Assembly: GCF_000744455.1 (NCBI RefSeq)
Contig: NZ_JQLY01000001.1
Span: 2,014,501 to 2,078,500 of the forward strand
Direction: 5' to 3'
DNA length: 64,000 nucleotides
Source of the DNA: Methanobacterium sp. SMA-27
GTDB taxonomy: Archaea; Methanobacteriota; Methanobacteria; Methanobacteriales; Methanobacteriaceae
Part shown: positions 41,039 to 49,739 of the stretch, one piece after another
Numbering within the stretch: the stretch's first letter is position 1
How the letters are laid out: every line of letters begins with the position of its first letter
The notes under the pieces: model-generated
Database searches by the model: none
Seen by the model: the letters and a program-made list of their open reading frames with translations, nothing else
Told to the model about the DNA's origin: nothing
Translations under genes and position numbers: made by a program

Positions 41039-41803
41039 TTACATTAAATTTTGTTCCCTCTTACTGAACAATACAGCTGACAATATTATGGTTAATAATG
41101 CAAAACCAACAACAACCAATGAACTAACATATAGTGGAAGTGCACCATGACCTAAAATCACTTGACGAAGTGCATCAACACCATAGGTAAGAGGATCCAA
41201 ATATACGGCTACTTGAAGAAAAGATGGTAGTCCAGTTACCGGGAACAATGCTCCACTTAAAAGGAACATAGGTAGAACAATGAAACTCATTATTAAGTTG
41301 AAACCTTCCATACTGTCAGTAAATGTGGCAATTAGTAAACCCACACCCGCAAGTCCGACAGATATTGGAATCATTAGGAGGAAGCTTGCTATAAAAATTA
41401 TTGGCGTCATTTGAACGCCTACTACAAAGGATAATGCAAGAAGGATTACGCCCTGAATTATTGAAGCCGTTGCAATGCCTAAAGCTTTGCCAAAGACTAT
41501 TGAAGGACGACTAACTGGAGCAACCATGATTTCCTTTAGAAAACCATATTGTCTGTCCATGATAACTGAAACCCCTGAAAATATTGCAGTAAATAATATG
41601 GTTTGACCTATAATCCCAGGATATATAAATGCTTGGTAACCACCAGGAACACCACTAAATCTTATTGCAGAACCTAAACCTGTTCCAAAGATCAAAAGCC
41701 ATAATAATGGGGTTACAACAGATGAGATTATACGAGAACGATATCTGACGTATCTTTTAGCCTCTCTAAACCATATCGTATATATTCCTTCCCATTCCGC
41801 CAT
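41039..41803 (-). CDS. ABC-2 type transporter permease
   Basis: A 254-residue membrane protein with six hydrophobic segments and the ABC-2 permease pattern (LPMFLLSGALFPVTGLPSFL near residues 175-194). It starts at the ATG 41803, one base after the stop of the ATPase gene, with GAGGAGG as ribosome binding site. It forms an exporter with the neighbouring ATPase, of the daunorubicin-resistance/antibiotic-efflux type by sequence, but the cargo is unknown and could be a drug or a lipid. Confidence 0.88.
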   Translation of the reverse strand: MAEWEGIYTIWFREAKRYVRYRSRIISSVVTPLLWLLIFGTGLGSAIRFSGVPGGYQAFIYPGIIGQTILFTAIFSGVSVIMDRQYGFLKEIMVAPVSRPSIVFGKALGIATASIIQGVILLALSFVVGVQMTPIIFIASFLLMIPISVGLAGVGLLIATFTDSMEGFNLIMSFIVLPMFLLSGALFPVTGLPSFLQVAVYLDPLTYGVDALRQVILGHGALPLYVSSLVVVGFALLTIILSAVLFSKREQNLM

Positions 41804-41804
41804 A

Positions 41805-42746
41805 TTATGCCTCCTCAATAATTCGTTTTCCTGTGTAATTTATGAAAACATCTTCCAAGTTGGGATGTTCCAGTTCTATTGAGTTTACAATGATATTGTT
41901 TTTATTTGCAAAATTGACGAGAGTTGCAACCAAATTTTCACCGCTTTCCACCATCATTTTAATCTCATGATCAATTGTAACGATACTTTTGATAAAATCT
42001 AATTTTTCAGCTTCTTTGATAAATTTTTCTTCATCATCAACCTTCATTGTTATGACATCTGCTTTCAGCTCACGTTTAAGATTTTTAGGTGAATCTGATG
42101 TGATAATATGTCCTCTGTTTATGATAGCAATTTCATCACACAGTTTATCAGCCTCTTCCATATAATGGGTGGACATTAATACAGTAATATCTTCTGTTTC
42201 GTTTAATTTCTGTATATAATCCCATATATTCTCTCTTGTTTGAGGATCTAATCCCAATGTGGGCTCGTCTAGGAAAAGAACTTTGGGATGATGGATCAAA
42301 CCCCTTCCAATTTCTAGCCTTCGTTTCATACCACCAGAATATGTCTTAGTGTACTCATCGGCTTTGTTTCCGAGTGCTATTAAATCTAAAACTTCTTCTA
42401 TTCGTTGTTTTCTTAATTCGGTTGGAACACCATACAATGCTGCATGCATTTCTAAATGCTCTCGACCAGTCAAAATATCATCAAGGGCTCGAGATTGAAA
42501 AACAACTCCTATAGATTTTCTGACCTCTTTTGAGTTTTTCATAACATCATATCCATTAACAGTTGCAGATCCTGAGGAGGGATGAAGAATTGTACAGAGC
42601 ATTGATATTAGGGTAGTTTTTCCCGCCCCATTTGGACCTAAAATGCCATAAACACTGTTTCTGGGTACTTTAAGATTTACTGAATCAACTGCTTTAAAAT
42701 CTCCATATATCTTACTAATATTATGAGTTTCAATTATATAGTCCAT
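41805..42746 (-). CDS. ABC transporter ATP-binding protein (DrrA-like)
   Basis: A 313-residue ATPase with Walker A GPNGAGKTT (about 38-46), the signature YSGGMKRRLEIGRGL, Walker B VLFLDEPTLGLDP and the switch His in LMSTHYMEE. A C-terminal extension (about 220-313) is typical of drug/polysaccharide exporters of the DrrA type. It pairs with the permease gene downstream (coupled start). The promoter lies in the gap before the divergent metallo-beta-lactamase/rhodanese gene. Confidence 0.92.
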   Translation of the reverse strand: MDYIIETHNISKIYGDFKAVDSVNLKVPRNSVYGILGPNGAGKTTLISMLCTILHPSSGSATVNGYDVMKNSKEVRKSIGVVFQSRALDDILTGREHLEMHAALYGVPTELRKQRIEEVLDLIALGNKADEYTKTYSGGMKRRLEIGRGLIHHPKVLFLDEPTLGLDPQTRENIWDYIQKLNETEDITVLMSTHYMEEADKLCDEIAIINRGHIITSDSPKNLKRELKADVITMKVDDEEKFIKEAEKLDFIKSIVTIDHEIKMMVESGENLVATLVNFANKNNIIVNSIELEHPNLEDVFINYTGKRIIEEA

Positions 42747-42960
42747 AAGGGCACCTTCAAAATAGTTTTTTTACTTACATTCATATTTTTAGTATTCCTG
42801 TGCATAAATTATTTTTGATTAGAAAAAGATATATAATTACATACAATTCTTAATAACAATCGACCCCAAAACAGTGCTAACTGAAATAAAAACAGGAATT
42901 TATTTAAAAGTACAAATCTGTATGAAATGGCTTTAAAATTATTCAAAGGTGATAAGTGTG

Positions 42961-44343
42961 ATGTTTGAAATGGTGAAATCCAATGGAATTGCCCATAAAT
43001 CCTATTTTTTAGGTTCAAATGGAATTGCTGCAGTTATAGATCCTCGTAGAGATTGTGATATCTATATTGACATTGCAGAAAGAAATGACATGAAAATTGA
43101 ATATATTTTTGAGACCCATAGAAATGAAGATTATACAATTGGATCCATAGAACTTAGGGAAATTGTTGGTGCAGATATTTTCCATGGAAATGGTATTGAT
43201 TTTGCTTATGGAAATTCTGTAAACGAAGGAGATAAATTTCAGATAGGATCTCTGGTTTTGGAGATTATTGAAACACCAGGACATACAGATGAAAGTATTT
43301 CAATAACTGTTAAAGATAGGGATGTTTCTGATGATGTTTACATGATATTAACTGGAGATTGCCTTTTTGCAGGGGAAACTGGAAGATGTGACCTTTACGG
43401 TGAAGAAAACAAAAAGAAAATGTCTGAAGCATTGTACAACAGTATTTTCAAAAAAATACTTCCTCTAGGTGATAATGTTATTATATGCCCTGCACATGGC
43501 TCAGGATCCATATGCGGCGCAGAGATTCGTGAACAAGAATTAACCACTGTTGGGTATGAGAAAAAAACCAATAAAATACTTAAATATGATAAAAAAGGGT
43601 TTGTAAATGCCAAAATTAAAGAAAAGTTATACAAACCTCCTTATTTCCAAAAAATGGAGAAGAATAATTTAGAAGGTCCTGATCTAATATGTAAACTTCC
43701 TTACTTGAAACCCTTAAGCATGCATGAGGTTAAAGAGTTAATGGCAAGGGAAGCCCAAGTTATTGATGTTAGAGATCCTACAGCTTTTAGTGGAGGTCAC
43801 ATACCTAATACACTCAATATATGGAATGACGGCCTTCCCGCATATGCAGGATGGTTTTTGAACTATGAACAACCAGTGATAATTATTGATGACGATAACA
43901 GCCACATTGATGAAATTAAAAGATATTTGACAAGACTTGGATACGACAACATATACGGATACCTATCAGGAGGATTCAAAGTATGGTTTGAGGGATCTGG
44001 AGATTTTGAATCTGTTCAAACATGGTCTGTTCATGATTTACTTCCAAACATGGGTAAAAAATCTTTATTTTTACTGGATGTAAGAAAAGAGAATGACTGG
44101 ATAAAAGAACATATTGATGGATCCCATAATGTATATGTAGGACTATTGAAGGATAACCTGGATAAAATACCCCAAGATAAGCATGTGGTTGTTTCATGTG
44201 ATACAGGATATAAAGCAAGTATAGGAGCATCAATTTTGCAAATGAATGGTTACAAAAATGTTACAAATGTCCTCGGCAGTATGGCGGCATGGAAAAAAGC
44301 AGGTTATCCCGTTGCAATGGGTAATTTAGATAACATTTCTTAA
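42961..44343 (+). CDS. MBL-fold protein fused to two rhodanese domains
   Basis: A 460-residue protein with an N-terminal metallo-beta-lactamase fold (about 1-215) and two rhodanese-like domains (about 250-340 and 360-455). The metal site is altered: the usual THxHxDH is THRNEDY, so only His53 and Asp57 remain of that motif, with Asn55 and Tyr58 replacing two His. His108, Asp133 and His179 of the other motifs are kept. In the second rhodanese, SCDTGYKAS holds the catalytic-type Cys; the first lacks a clear Cys loop. The start ATG 42961 has GGTGAT upstream. It is probably related to persulfide dioxygenase-like enzymes, but catalysis is doubtful without the full metal site. Confidence 0.82.
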   Translation: MFEMVKSNGIAHKSYFLGSNGIAAVIDPRRDCDIYIDIAERNDMKIEYIFETHRNEDYTIGSIELREIVGADIFHGNGIDFAYGNSVNEGDKFQIGSLVLEIIETPGHTDESISITVKDRDVSDDVYMILTGDCLFAGETGRCDLYGEENKKKMSEALYNSIFKKILPLGDNVIICPAHGSGSICGAEIREQELTTVGYEKKTNKILKYDKKGFVNAKIKEKLYKPPYFQKMEKNNLEGPDLICKLPYLKPLSMHEVKELMAREAQVIDVRDPTAFSGGHIPNTLNIWNDGLPAYAGWFLNYEQPVIIIDDDNSHIDEIKRYLTRLGYDNIYGYLSGGFKVWFEGSGDFESVQTWSVHDLLPNMGKKSLFLLDVRKENDWIKEHIDGSHNVYVGLLKDNLDKIPQDKHVVVSCDTGYKASIGASILQMNGYKNVTNVLGSMAAWKKAGYPVAMGNLDNIS

Positions 44344-44435
44344 TAACTGCTGAAGAAATTATTATTGTATACATTTCTAAAACTAATTTATTCAAAAAAA
44401 TTTATAAATGAAAATTAAAAATGAGGCAGTGAAAG

Positions 44436-44924
44436 ATGGTTAATTACAAATTAAGTACAGTTCCAAAGTTTTTTATATCCATATTTATTCCATTGATAAT
44501 TGGATATATAGGATCAATAATAACAATTACAGAAATTTCTACATGGTATGCTTCACTTTCCAAACCATCATGGGCACCTCCAAATTGGTTATTTGGACCT
44601 ATTTGGACCACATTATATGTTTTAATGGGAATATCTTTATTTTTAGTTTGGCGTGAAGGTTTCAACAGAAGAGACGTTAGATTTGCACTTTTAATATTTG
44701 GAGTACAATTAGTTTTAAATCTACTATGGTCAATTGCATTTTTCAGTTTCCATTCATTATTTGGTAGTTTTATTTTAATAATGATACTCTGGATTGCAAT
44801 ATTTGCAAACATAATTGCTTTTTATGTGATTTCAAGACCCGCTGGTTTACTATTAGTGCCATATATAATATGGGTGAGTATAGCAAGTTATTTGAACTAC
44901 AGTGTTTATTTATTGAATCATTAA
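44436..44924 (+). CDS. TspO/MBR family membrane protein
   Basis: A 162-residue protein with five membrane helices and the TspO signature KPSWAPPNWLFGPIWTTLY (about residues 43-61). TspO proteins bind porphyrins, lipids or tetrapyrrole intermediates. Homologues are common in archaea and bacteria. No partner gene lies adjacent. Start ATG at 44436 follows a GCAGTGAAAG leader. Confidence 0.9.
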   Translation: MVNYKLSTVPKFFISIFIPLIIGYIGSIITITEISTWYASLSKPSWAPPNWLFGPIWTTLYVLMGISLFLVWREGFNRRDVRFALLIFGVQLVLNLLWSIAFFSFHSLFGSFILIMILWIAIFANIIAFYVISRPAGLLLVPYIIWVSIASYLNYSVYLLNH

Positions 44925-45031
44925 TAAATTTAAGGGTTTTAAACCTTATTTTTTTAAATAGTTCCATTTCGAAACTAGTAAACTTTTCAATAAGTCTATG
45001 AATTTTTTATTTAAACTAAAACAATCCCTTA

Positions 45032-45709
45032 TTATTTATTTAATCGTTTTTGCACCTTTTCACTTTTTAATTCTCTTAATGCATCTTTAGCAATCCATTT
45101 AGCGCTTTTAGAATTTATTTCATGAATCTCTTCAGCAATGATTATAGCCTTTTTATTTAGATAAATATTTTTCTTCCCTATATGTCTTAAGGCCCAATTC
45201 ACCGCTTTTTTAACATAATTTCGATCATCAGTAGATTCTCTTTTGATTAATGGAAAAAATTGCTCAAATTTGTCATCTGCAGCTTGTTTATCATGCACTG
45301 CTAAAACAGCTATTAAAGTAAAAGCAGCTCTTTTAACAAATTCTTCTTCTCTATTACTCCATTCAAAAATCTTTTTGTAAGCAAATGAAGTTTTTCTAAA
45401 TAGGTTCATACAACATTGGTCACAAATCTCCCAATAATCAAATTCTACAACCCAACTGTCCATTTGTGCTTCAGAAACCATTTCAGGATCATCAATAATA
45501 CAGGCCAATATTTTTGTTTCCCTATAATCTGCTTTCCAAAGTTTATGTGCTAGATCATGATCCTTACCAACTTTATTTGCTATTCTTCTTAATTCGGGTA
45601 TTCTTACTGCATATGTTCTTTTAGGGGAGATACCAAAACTTGCCATAACCTCTTTATCTTCCGGATTAGACAAAGCTTCGAGTTCATTTATTATTTCTTC
45701 AAATTTCAA
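45032..45709 (-). CDS. AlkD-like DNA alkylation repair protein
   Basis: A protein of about 225 residues with the HEAT-repeat DNA alkylation repair family pattern: FDYWEICDQCC, NWALRHIGKKN and KSAKWIAKDALREL. Members excise bulky alkylated bases by trapping them against DNA. The start is set at the TTG 45709 because GGTGCT lies four bases upstream; an in-frame ATG at 45721 adds four residues but has no ribosome binding site. The length is normal for the COG4912 group. Confidence 0.8.
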   Translation of the reverse strand: MKFEEIINELEALSNPEDKEVMASFGISPKRTYAVRIPELRRIANKVGKDHDLAHKLWKADYRETKILACIIDDPEMVSEAQMDSWVVEFDYWEICDQCCMNLFRKTSFAYKKIFEWSNREEEFVKRAAFTLIAVLAVHDKQAADDKFEQFFPLIKRESTDDRNYVKKAVNWALRHIGKKNIYLNKKAIIIAEEIHEINSKSAKWIAKDALRELKSEKVQKRLNK

Positions 45710-45811
45710 AGTAAGCACCATTAATGTTTTAGAAATCCATCAATACCCTAATATTTTCCTAAATTTTCTATGAAGATATTATTCGAATATTAAATTAATT
45801 AAAATGTTTAT

Positions 45812-46429
45812 TTACTTTTGTTCTATTGGCTGTCTGATCACTGTTTTAAGCCTTTCTGGTTTGGTTCTACGCATATCGCTTATGTAAATCTCATGATGTT
45901 TATCTCTTATTTTGTATCCGCTTTTATCGATAAAATCATGGAGCTTTTCTACTGTTTGAGCTTCAGCTGCCCCATATGGCCCTATATGCATTATTTGTGC
46001 AGATAATCTCTCACTGAATTTTTCAAATCTTACTTTTGATATTGAAGCAAGATTCTTTTTACCTTCCACATCTTCTATGGCCATACTTATAAGTTCTTTG
46101 GTAATGAATTCTGGTTGCATTATCATAACTGTCCATTTCCATGATCCTTTATCCTCAATACTGAACTCTTCCATATTTTCAGCCCACCAGAGCCCTTCAA
46201 GCGGCATTACAACATAATCTTGGTTATTTTGTTTCTTGGATAAGAATTTTGTTTTGTAGGACACAGGAAACAACGTTTCCATTGCATCTTGATATTCTTG
46301 GGATGTATTGGGATCACCTTGACCATCGATCATCAAGAAATTCATCCTTGGAACATCTACAACAGAAACTAGTTTCTCTGAAGGATAGTATAAGTTCTTT
46401 TTTTCCTTTTTAAAGTCATATTTTACCAT
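45812..46429 (-). CDS. GyrI-like small-molecule-binding domain protein
   Basis: A 205-residue protein with the GyrI/SHV-domain pattern: an N-terminal half with LEGLWWAENMEEF and a C-terminal half ending with LHDFIDKSGYKIRDKHHEIYISD, a typical ending of this fold. GyrI-like domains bind drugs or other hydrophobic small molecules. It lies 48 bases downstream of a PadR regulator gene on the same strand, suggesting a sensor/regulator unit. The ligand is unknown. Confidence 0.78.
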   Translation of the reverse strand: MVKYDFKKEKKNLYYPSEKLVSVVDVPRMNFLMIDGQGDPNTSQEYQDAMETLFPVSYKTKFLSKKQNNQDYVVMPLEGLWWAENMEEFSIEDKGSWKWTVMIMQPEFITKELISMAIEDVEGKKNLASISKVRFEKFSERLSAQIMHIGPYGAAEAQTVEKLHDFIDKSGYKIRDKHHEIYISDMRRTKPERLKTVIRQPIEQK

Positions 46430-46477
46430 TTAAACACCTTTTACGATTTTTTAAGTGATACAATCTTATGATTCAAT

Positions 46478-47026
46478 TTAAATTGTTTCTTCAGTTAATA
46501 ACAAACTCATAAAATCATAAACCCATTCTTTTTCTGCTTTCAAAAGCGCAATGGGACGTGAAAACAGAGCAATTATACTGGGTGATGAATTATTGCTTTT
46601 TTGATTCAAAATAGAGTTTTCAAGCAATTTAATACGAGCATCTGTTGATTTCAAATAGCTTTCCAGACATTCAATTATCTCATTATGGTTTAAAATCTGG
46701 ATATTTGCCATTGCAAGGTCAAATGATGAAATTTGTTTTTGATTTATAGATAAAATATGTTTAATCTTTTCTTCCATTGCTAATTTACCATTATCTGTTA
46801 TATAATAAACTTTTCTCGAAGTTTTACCTTCCGTTTTTCTAAGTTTGGCTTCAACTAATTTTTTTTCTTCCAGCCTTTTTAAAACGTAATATATTGATGA
46901 AAACTCAATTTTTATAAAATTACGCATCCCTCTCTTTTCAATTATTTGTTCAAGTCTATATGCATAATGATGATGTTCGTTAAGCAGTCCTAGTATAGCA
47001 ACATCTTGGTCGGATAATCTAGTCAT
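46478..47026 (-). CDS. PadR-family transcriptional regulator
   Basis: A 182-residue PadR protein. The winged helix covers about residues 1-85 (DQDVAILGLLNEHHHYAYR, SIYYVLKRLEEKKLV, RKVYYITDNGK), followed by the C-terminal dimerisation helices typical of the Vir subfamily. PadR regulators respond to small organic compounds and usually repress neighbouring genes. The start ATG at 47026 has no Shine-Dalgarno sequence, and its promoter contains a 16-base palindrome (47059-47074), a candidate autoregulatory operator. The GyrI-like gene follows. Confidence 0.85.
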   Translation of the reverse strand: MTRLSDQDVAILGLLNEHHHYAYRLEQIIEKRGMRNFIKIEFSSIYYVLKRLEEKKLVEAKLRKTEGKTSRKVYYITDNGKLAMEEKIKHILSINQKQISSFDLAMANIQILNHNEIIECLESYLKSTDARIKLLENSILNQKSNNSSPSIIALFSRPIALLKAEKEWVYDFMSLLLTEETI

Positions 47027-47058
47027 AGTATATTCTAAGAACTAAAAAATATATAAAA

Positions 47059-47074
47059 CTAATTTTAAAATTAG
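47059..47074. promoter_or_regulatory. 16-base palindrome in the padR promoter
   Basis: CTAATTTTAAAATTAG is a perfect palindrome lying directly upstream (on the minus strand) of the TATA-like TTTTATAT of the padR gene. It overlaps where the archaeal B-recognition element should be, so a bound protein would block initiation. AT-richness makes a chance palindrome possible. Confidence 0.4.
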
Positions 47075-47182
47075 GTAAATTATCTGTAATTTTCGTACAG
47101 TAATTCATTAAAATTATAAAAAAGGGATTATTTTATTATCCTGATTTATGAAAATATTAATGCATAAGAAATAATAAATAAA

Positions 47183-47200
47183 TTGATAACAAATTATCAA
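47183..47200. promoter_or_regulatory. Inverted repeat before the alpha/beta hydrolase gene
   Basis: TTGATAA at 47183-47189 and TTATCAA at 47194-47200 form a perfect 7-base inverted repeat with four bases between, about 28 bases before the TTG start. A TATA-like AATAAATAAA stretch lies just upstream, so the repeat is in the right place for an operator. It differs from the padR palindrome. Confidence 0.4.
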
Positions 47201-47228
47201 CATTAAAATTGAATGAAAGGAGATTCAA

Positions 47229-47978
47229 TTGAAATTTATAAAATCTAGAAAAGGATTTACCCTAATAATTATATTTTTACTGCTTATTGGAAGTTTAACT
47301 GCCTTTTCAATCTACGTTTCCGATTATTATCATTCAGATAGCACTGCTTTAGTAGCATTGTCCTCTTCAGGATCATATACTGTATCGGACACAACAAATT
47401 CCATTACATTTACCCCCAATTCAAATAAAAGTAAAACAGGAATAATATTTTATCCTGGAGCTAAAGTTCAGCCTGAATCTTACTCTGTTTTGGCTTCTAA
47501 ATTAGCACAAAATGGTTATACCACTATAATTGTAAAAATGCCTTTTAATTTAGCATTTTTCGGTGCAAATAAAGCTAATGAAATCATTGATCAACATAAT
47601 GATATTAACACTTGGGTAATAGGTGGGCATTCTCTTGGAGGTGTTTTTGCTTCGGATTATGCTGTAAACCATCAGGATAAAATTAAAGGAGTAATCTATT
47701 TAGCTGCTTATCCAAATATCAATGCTTCAAATGCCACTTTTAAAGCATTGTCAATTAGAGGCTCAGAAGATGGACTTACAACAAGTGGAGATATTTCTAA
47801 AAATCAAAATAAATATCCAATAAATACTACTTTTATCACCCTAGAAGGTGGCAATCATTATAATTTTGGTGATTATGGAATACAGGCTGGAGATAATAAC
47901 AGCACCATCAGCAGACAAGAACAACAAAACATGACAATTAACTACATATTAACCTTTTTAAAAGATCTTAATCCATAA
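47229..47978 (+). CDS. Membrane-anchored alpha/beta hydrolase
   Basis: A 249-residue protein with an N-terminal membrane anchor (about residues 9-30) and an extracellular-type alpha/beta hydrolase domain. The nucleophile elbow is GGHSLGG near residues 137-143; a C-terminal GGNHYNFGD supplies the catalytic His, and an acidic residue in SEDGL is the likely third member. It resembles carboxymethylenebutenolidase-like hydrolases. The TTG start is preceded by AAAGGAGA. It diverges from the PadR/GyrI pair, so its substrate may relate to the small molecule they sense. Confidence 0.78.
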   Translation: MKFIKSRKGFTLIIIFLLLIGSLTAFSIYVSDYYHSDSTALVALSSSGSYTVSDTTNSITFTPNSNKSKTGIIFYPGAKVQPESYSVLASKLAQNGYTTIIVKMPFNLAFFGANKANEIIDQHNDINTWVIGGHSLGGVFASDYAVNHQDKIKGVIYLAAYPNINASNATFKALSIRGSEDGLTTSGDISKNQNKYPINTTFITLEGGNHYNFGDYGIQAGDNNSTISRQEQQNMTINYILTFLKDLNP

Positions 47979-48189
47979 AATTATCTAATTTTTTATTTTA
48001 ATTAATTATGACTCTTTATTTCTTAAATCAATGCCAAAATCATTGCAAAATTTGCTCATAAAATCTACTATTTATATGATTTCTTTAAATATAAATCCAT
48101 TTTATATTTTTTTTATAGATCCCTTGGATGAGAAAACATATAATTCTCCTAAAACAAAGTATTAATAGAAAAAAATCTGGAGGTTACAC

Positions 48190-48708
48190 ATGGATAGAAA
48201 TCAATACTTGTTATCTGGAATAATAATTCTGGTAGTTTTTGTAGTGGTGTTGATTGCCTTTGCTTTCTCAGGAAATAACACTTTCAACTCAGGAACTGTA
48301 TCTTTTGAATACCCAAAAGCATGGTCTCAAAATTCTATGGTAGGAAATTTTAATAGTAGCTCACTGTATTCAGAAGTCACTTTTACAACAAATTATCCAG
48401 ATGCAAATGGGCAGAATCAACCAGCATATATTATAATTCAAATGCAACAAAAAGCTAAAGGTACCTTAAACCTTCCAAGCACTAATTCCATAGTTATGAA
48501 TACCTCTAATTCTTCAGTGTCTTCAACATCAGTAAATAATGTATCAGCAGCCCAAATTGGGAATTTTGGAAGTAATTTGGCATCTAAATATACAGTAATA
48601 GATAAAAACAATTTTTACTATGTTTTAACGTACATTTGTCCAATATATGCCGTTAATCAAACAGAACAATCGTACAATAACATTTTAAAAACTCTGAAAA
48701 TCAGTTAA
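48190..48708 (+). CDS. Membrane-anchored PsbP-like domain protein
   Basis: A 172-residue protein with an N-terminal anchor helix (about residues 8-27) and an exported beta-rich domain rich in Asn, Ser and Thr. The stretch SGTVSFEYPKAWSQNSM through YSEVTFTT resembles PsbP-related domains common in Methanobacteria. No enzymatic motif is visible. GGAGGT lies seven bases before the ATG. Its function is unknown. Confidence 0.6.
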   Translation: MDRNQYLLSGIIILVVFVVVLIAFAFSGNNTFNSGTVSFEYPKAWSQNSMVGNFNSSSLYSEVTFTTNYPDANGQNQPAYIIIQMQQKAKGTLNLPSTNSIVMNTSNSSVSSTSVNNVSAAQIGNFGSNLASKYTVIDKNNFYYVLTYICPIYAVNQTEQSYNNILKTLKIS

Positions 48709-48996
48709 TCTCATATCTATTATTTTTTTTTTAATCATTAAGAAAATAGATAGAAATATTATTTTTTTATTTAAATAATTTAGGTTATGGAAGCTAAAAT
48801 ACATAACTCCGTATTTTTATAGTACTCTGGTTGATATTTGTCACTATACAATAGCCATAATCTAAGTGGAAATTATTAAATAAAAAGAAATGTGGAAGAA
48901 CATTCCTCTTTATCTTTTTATTCCAAAATCAAGTTCTTTCTATCATTTTGATAAACTACTTATTGATGAAAAATATTCATTTTATTAGTGATATTT

Positions 48997-49422
48997 ATGG
49001 TCTTAATAACAGACGTGGCCCTTGTTTTTTTAATGAGTATTTTTGAATTATGGATAGGAATACCATTAGGGTTATTTCTAAATTTAAACCCAATATTAGT
49101 TGCGATATCTGCAGCAGCAGGTTCAATTTTATCTGCTTTCATAATTGTAATCCTAGGTGATGGTTTAAGAAAAAAGTTTTTGAAATGGCGATACCGGGGA
49201 AAATCCCCAAATGAAGGTAGAATATATGATATCTGGAAAAAATATGGTATAGTAGGTTTAGGGTTATTATCTCCGCTCCTTTTTGGAGCACCACTTGGAG
49301 CTGCTCTAGGTATTGGTCTTGGATCCCCAAGAAACAAGTTATTAGTGTGGATGATTATTGGAATTATTATTTGGAGTATTTTTATAACTGTGGCTTTAAC
49401 TTTAGGTTTGATTCTGCTTTGA
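48997..49422 (+). CDS. Small multidrug-export-like membrane protein (COG2426)
   Basis: A 141-residue protein with four hydrophobic segments and the motif GLLSPLLFGAPLGAALGIGLG near residues 88-108, matching the COG2426 group annotated as putative small multidrug export proteins. That name is old and the activity is unproven. The ATG at 48997 is preceded by GTGAT (48988-48992); the longer reading from the GTG at 48988 overlaps this site. Confidence 0.72.
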   Translation: MVLITDVALVFLMSIFELWIGIPLGLFLNLNPILVAISAAAGSILSAFIIVILGDGLRKKFLKWRYRGKSPNEGRIYDIWKKYGIVGLGLLSPLLFGAPLGAALGIGLGSPRNKLLVWMIIGIIIWSIFITVALTLGLILL

Positions 49423-49739
49423 AATCTGATTATTCAATGAAGAACCTATTAACTCAAGATTTCATTCATATGTAAATTTTTACTATTAAAATAAAAGAAA
49501 TAACATATACTTCATTCAATTAAAAATGAAATTAATTAATCATTAAGGGTATAAACCACTAATAACCAGTTTCTTTATCCTCAATGAATTTATATGATTT
49601 GATCGAAACATTTAATAGTATAATAAGCAAACTTTCTTTAAAGAGATAGAAGGTCATGAATTGAATTATGTATTGATTTTAGAATAAATTAACATGGCAC
49701 AATTAATGTTATATAACGGTGTTTTAGAAGGTGTTGTAG
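49423..49739. other. Intergenic gap before inositol-phosphate synthase
   Basis: About 317 AT-rich bases. The expected TATA-like element is TTTAATAGTATAATAAG at about 49610-49626. A 27-codon open frame from 49695 overlaps the next start and looks accidental. No RNA gene was recognised. Confidence 0.45.
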
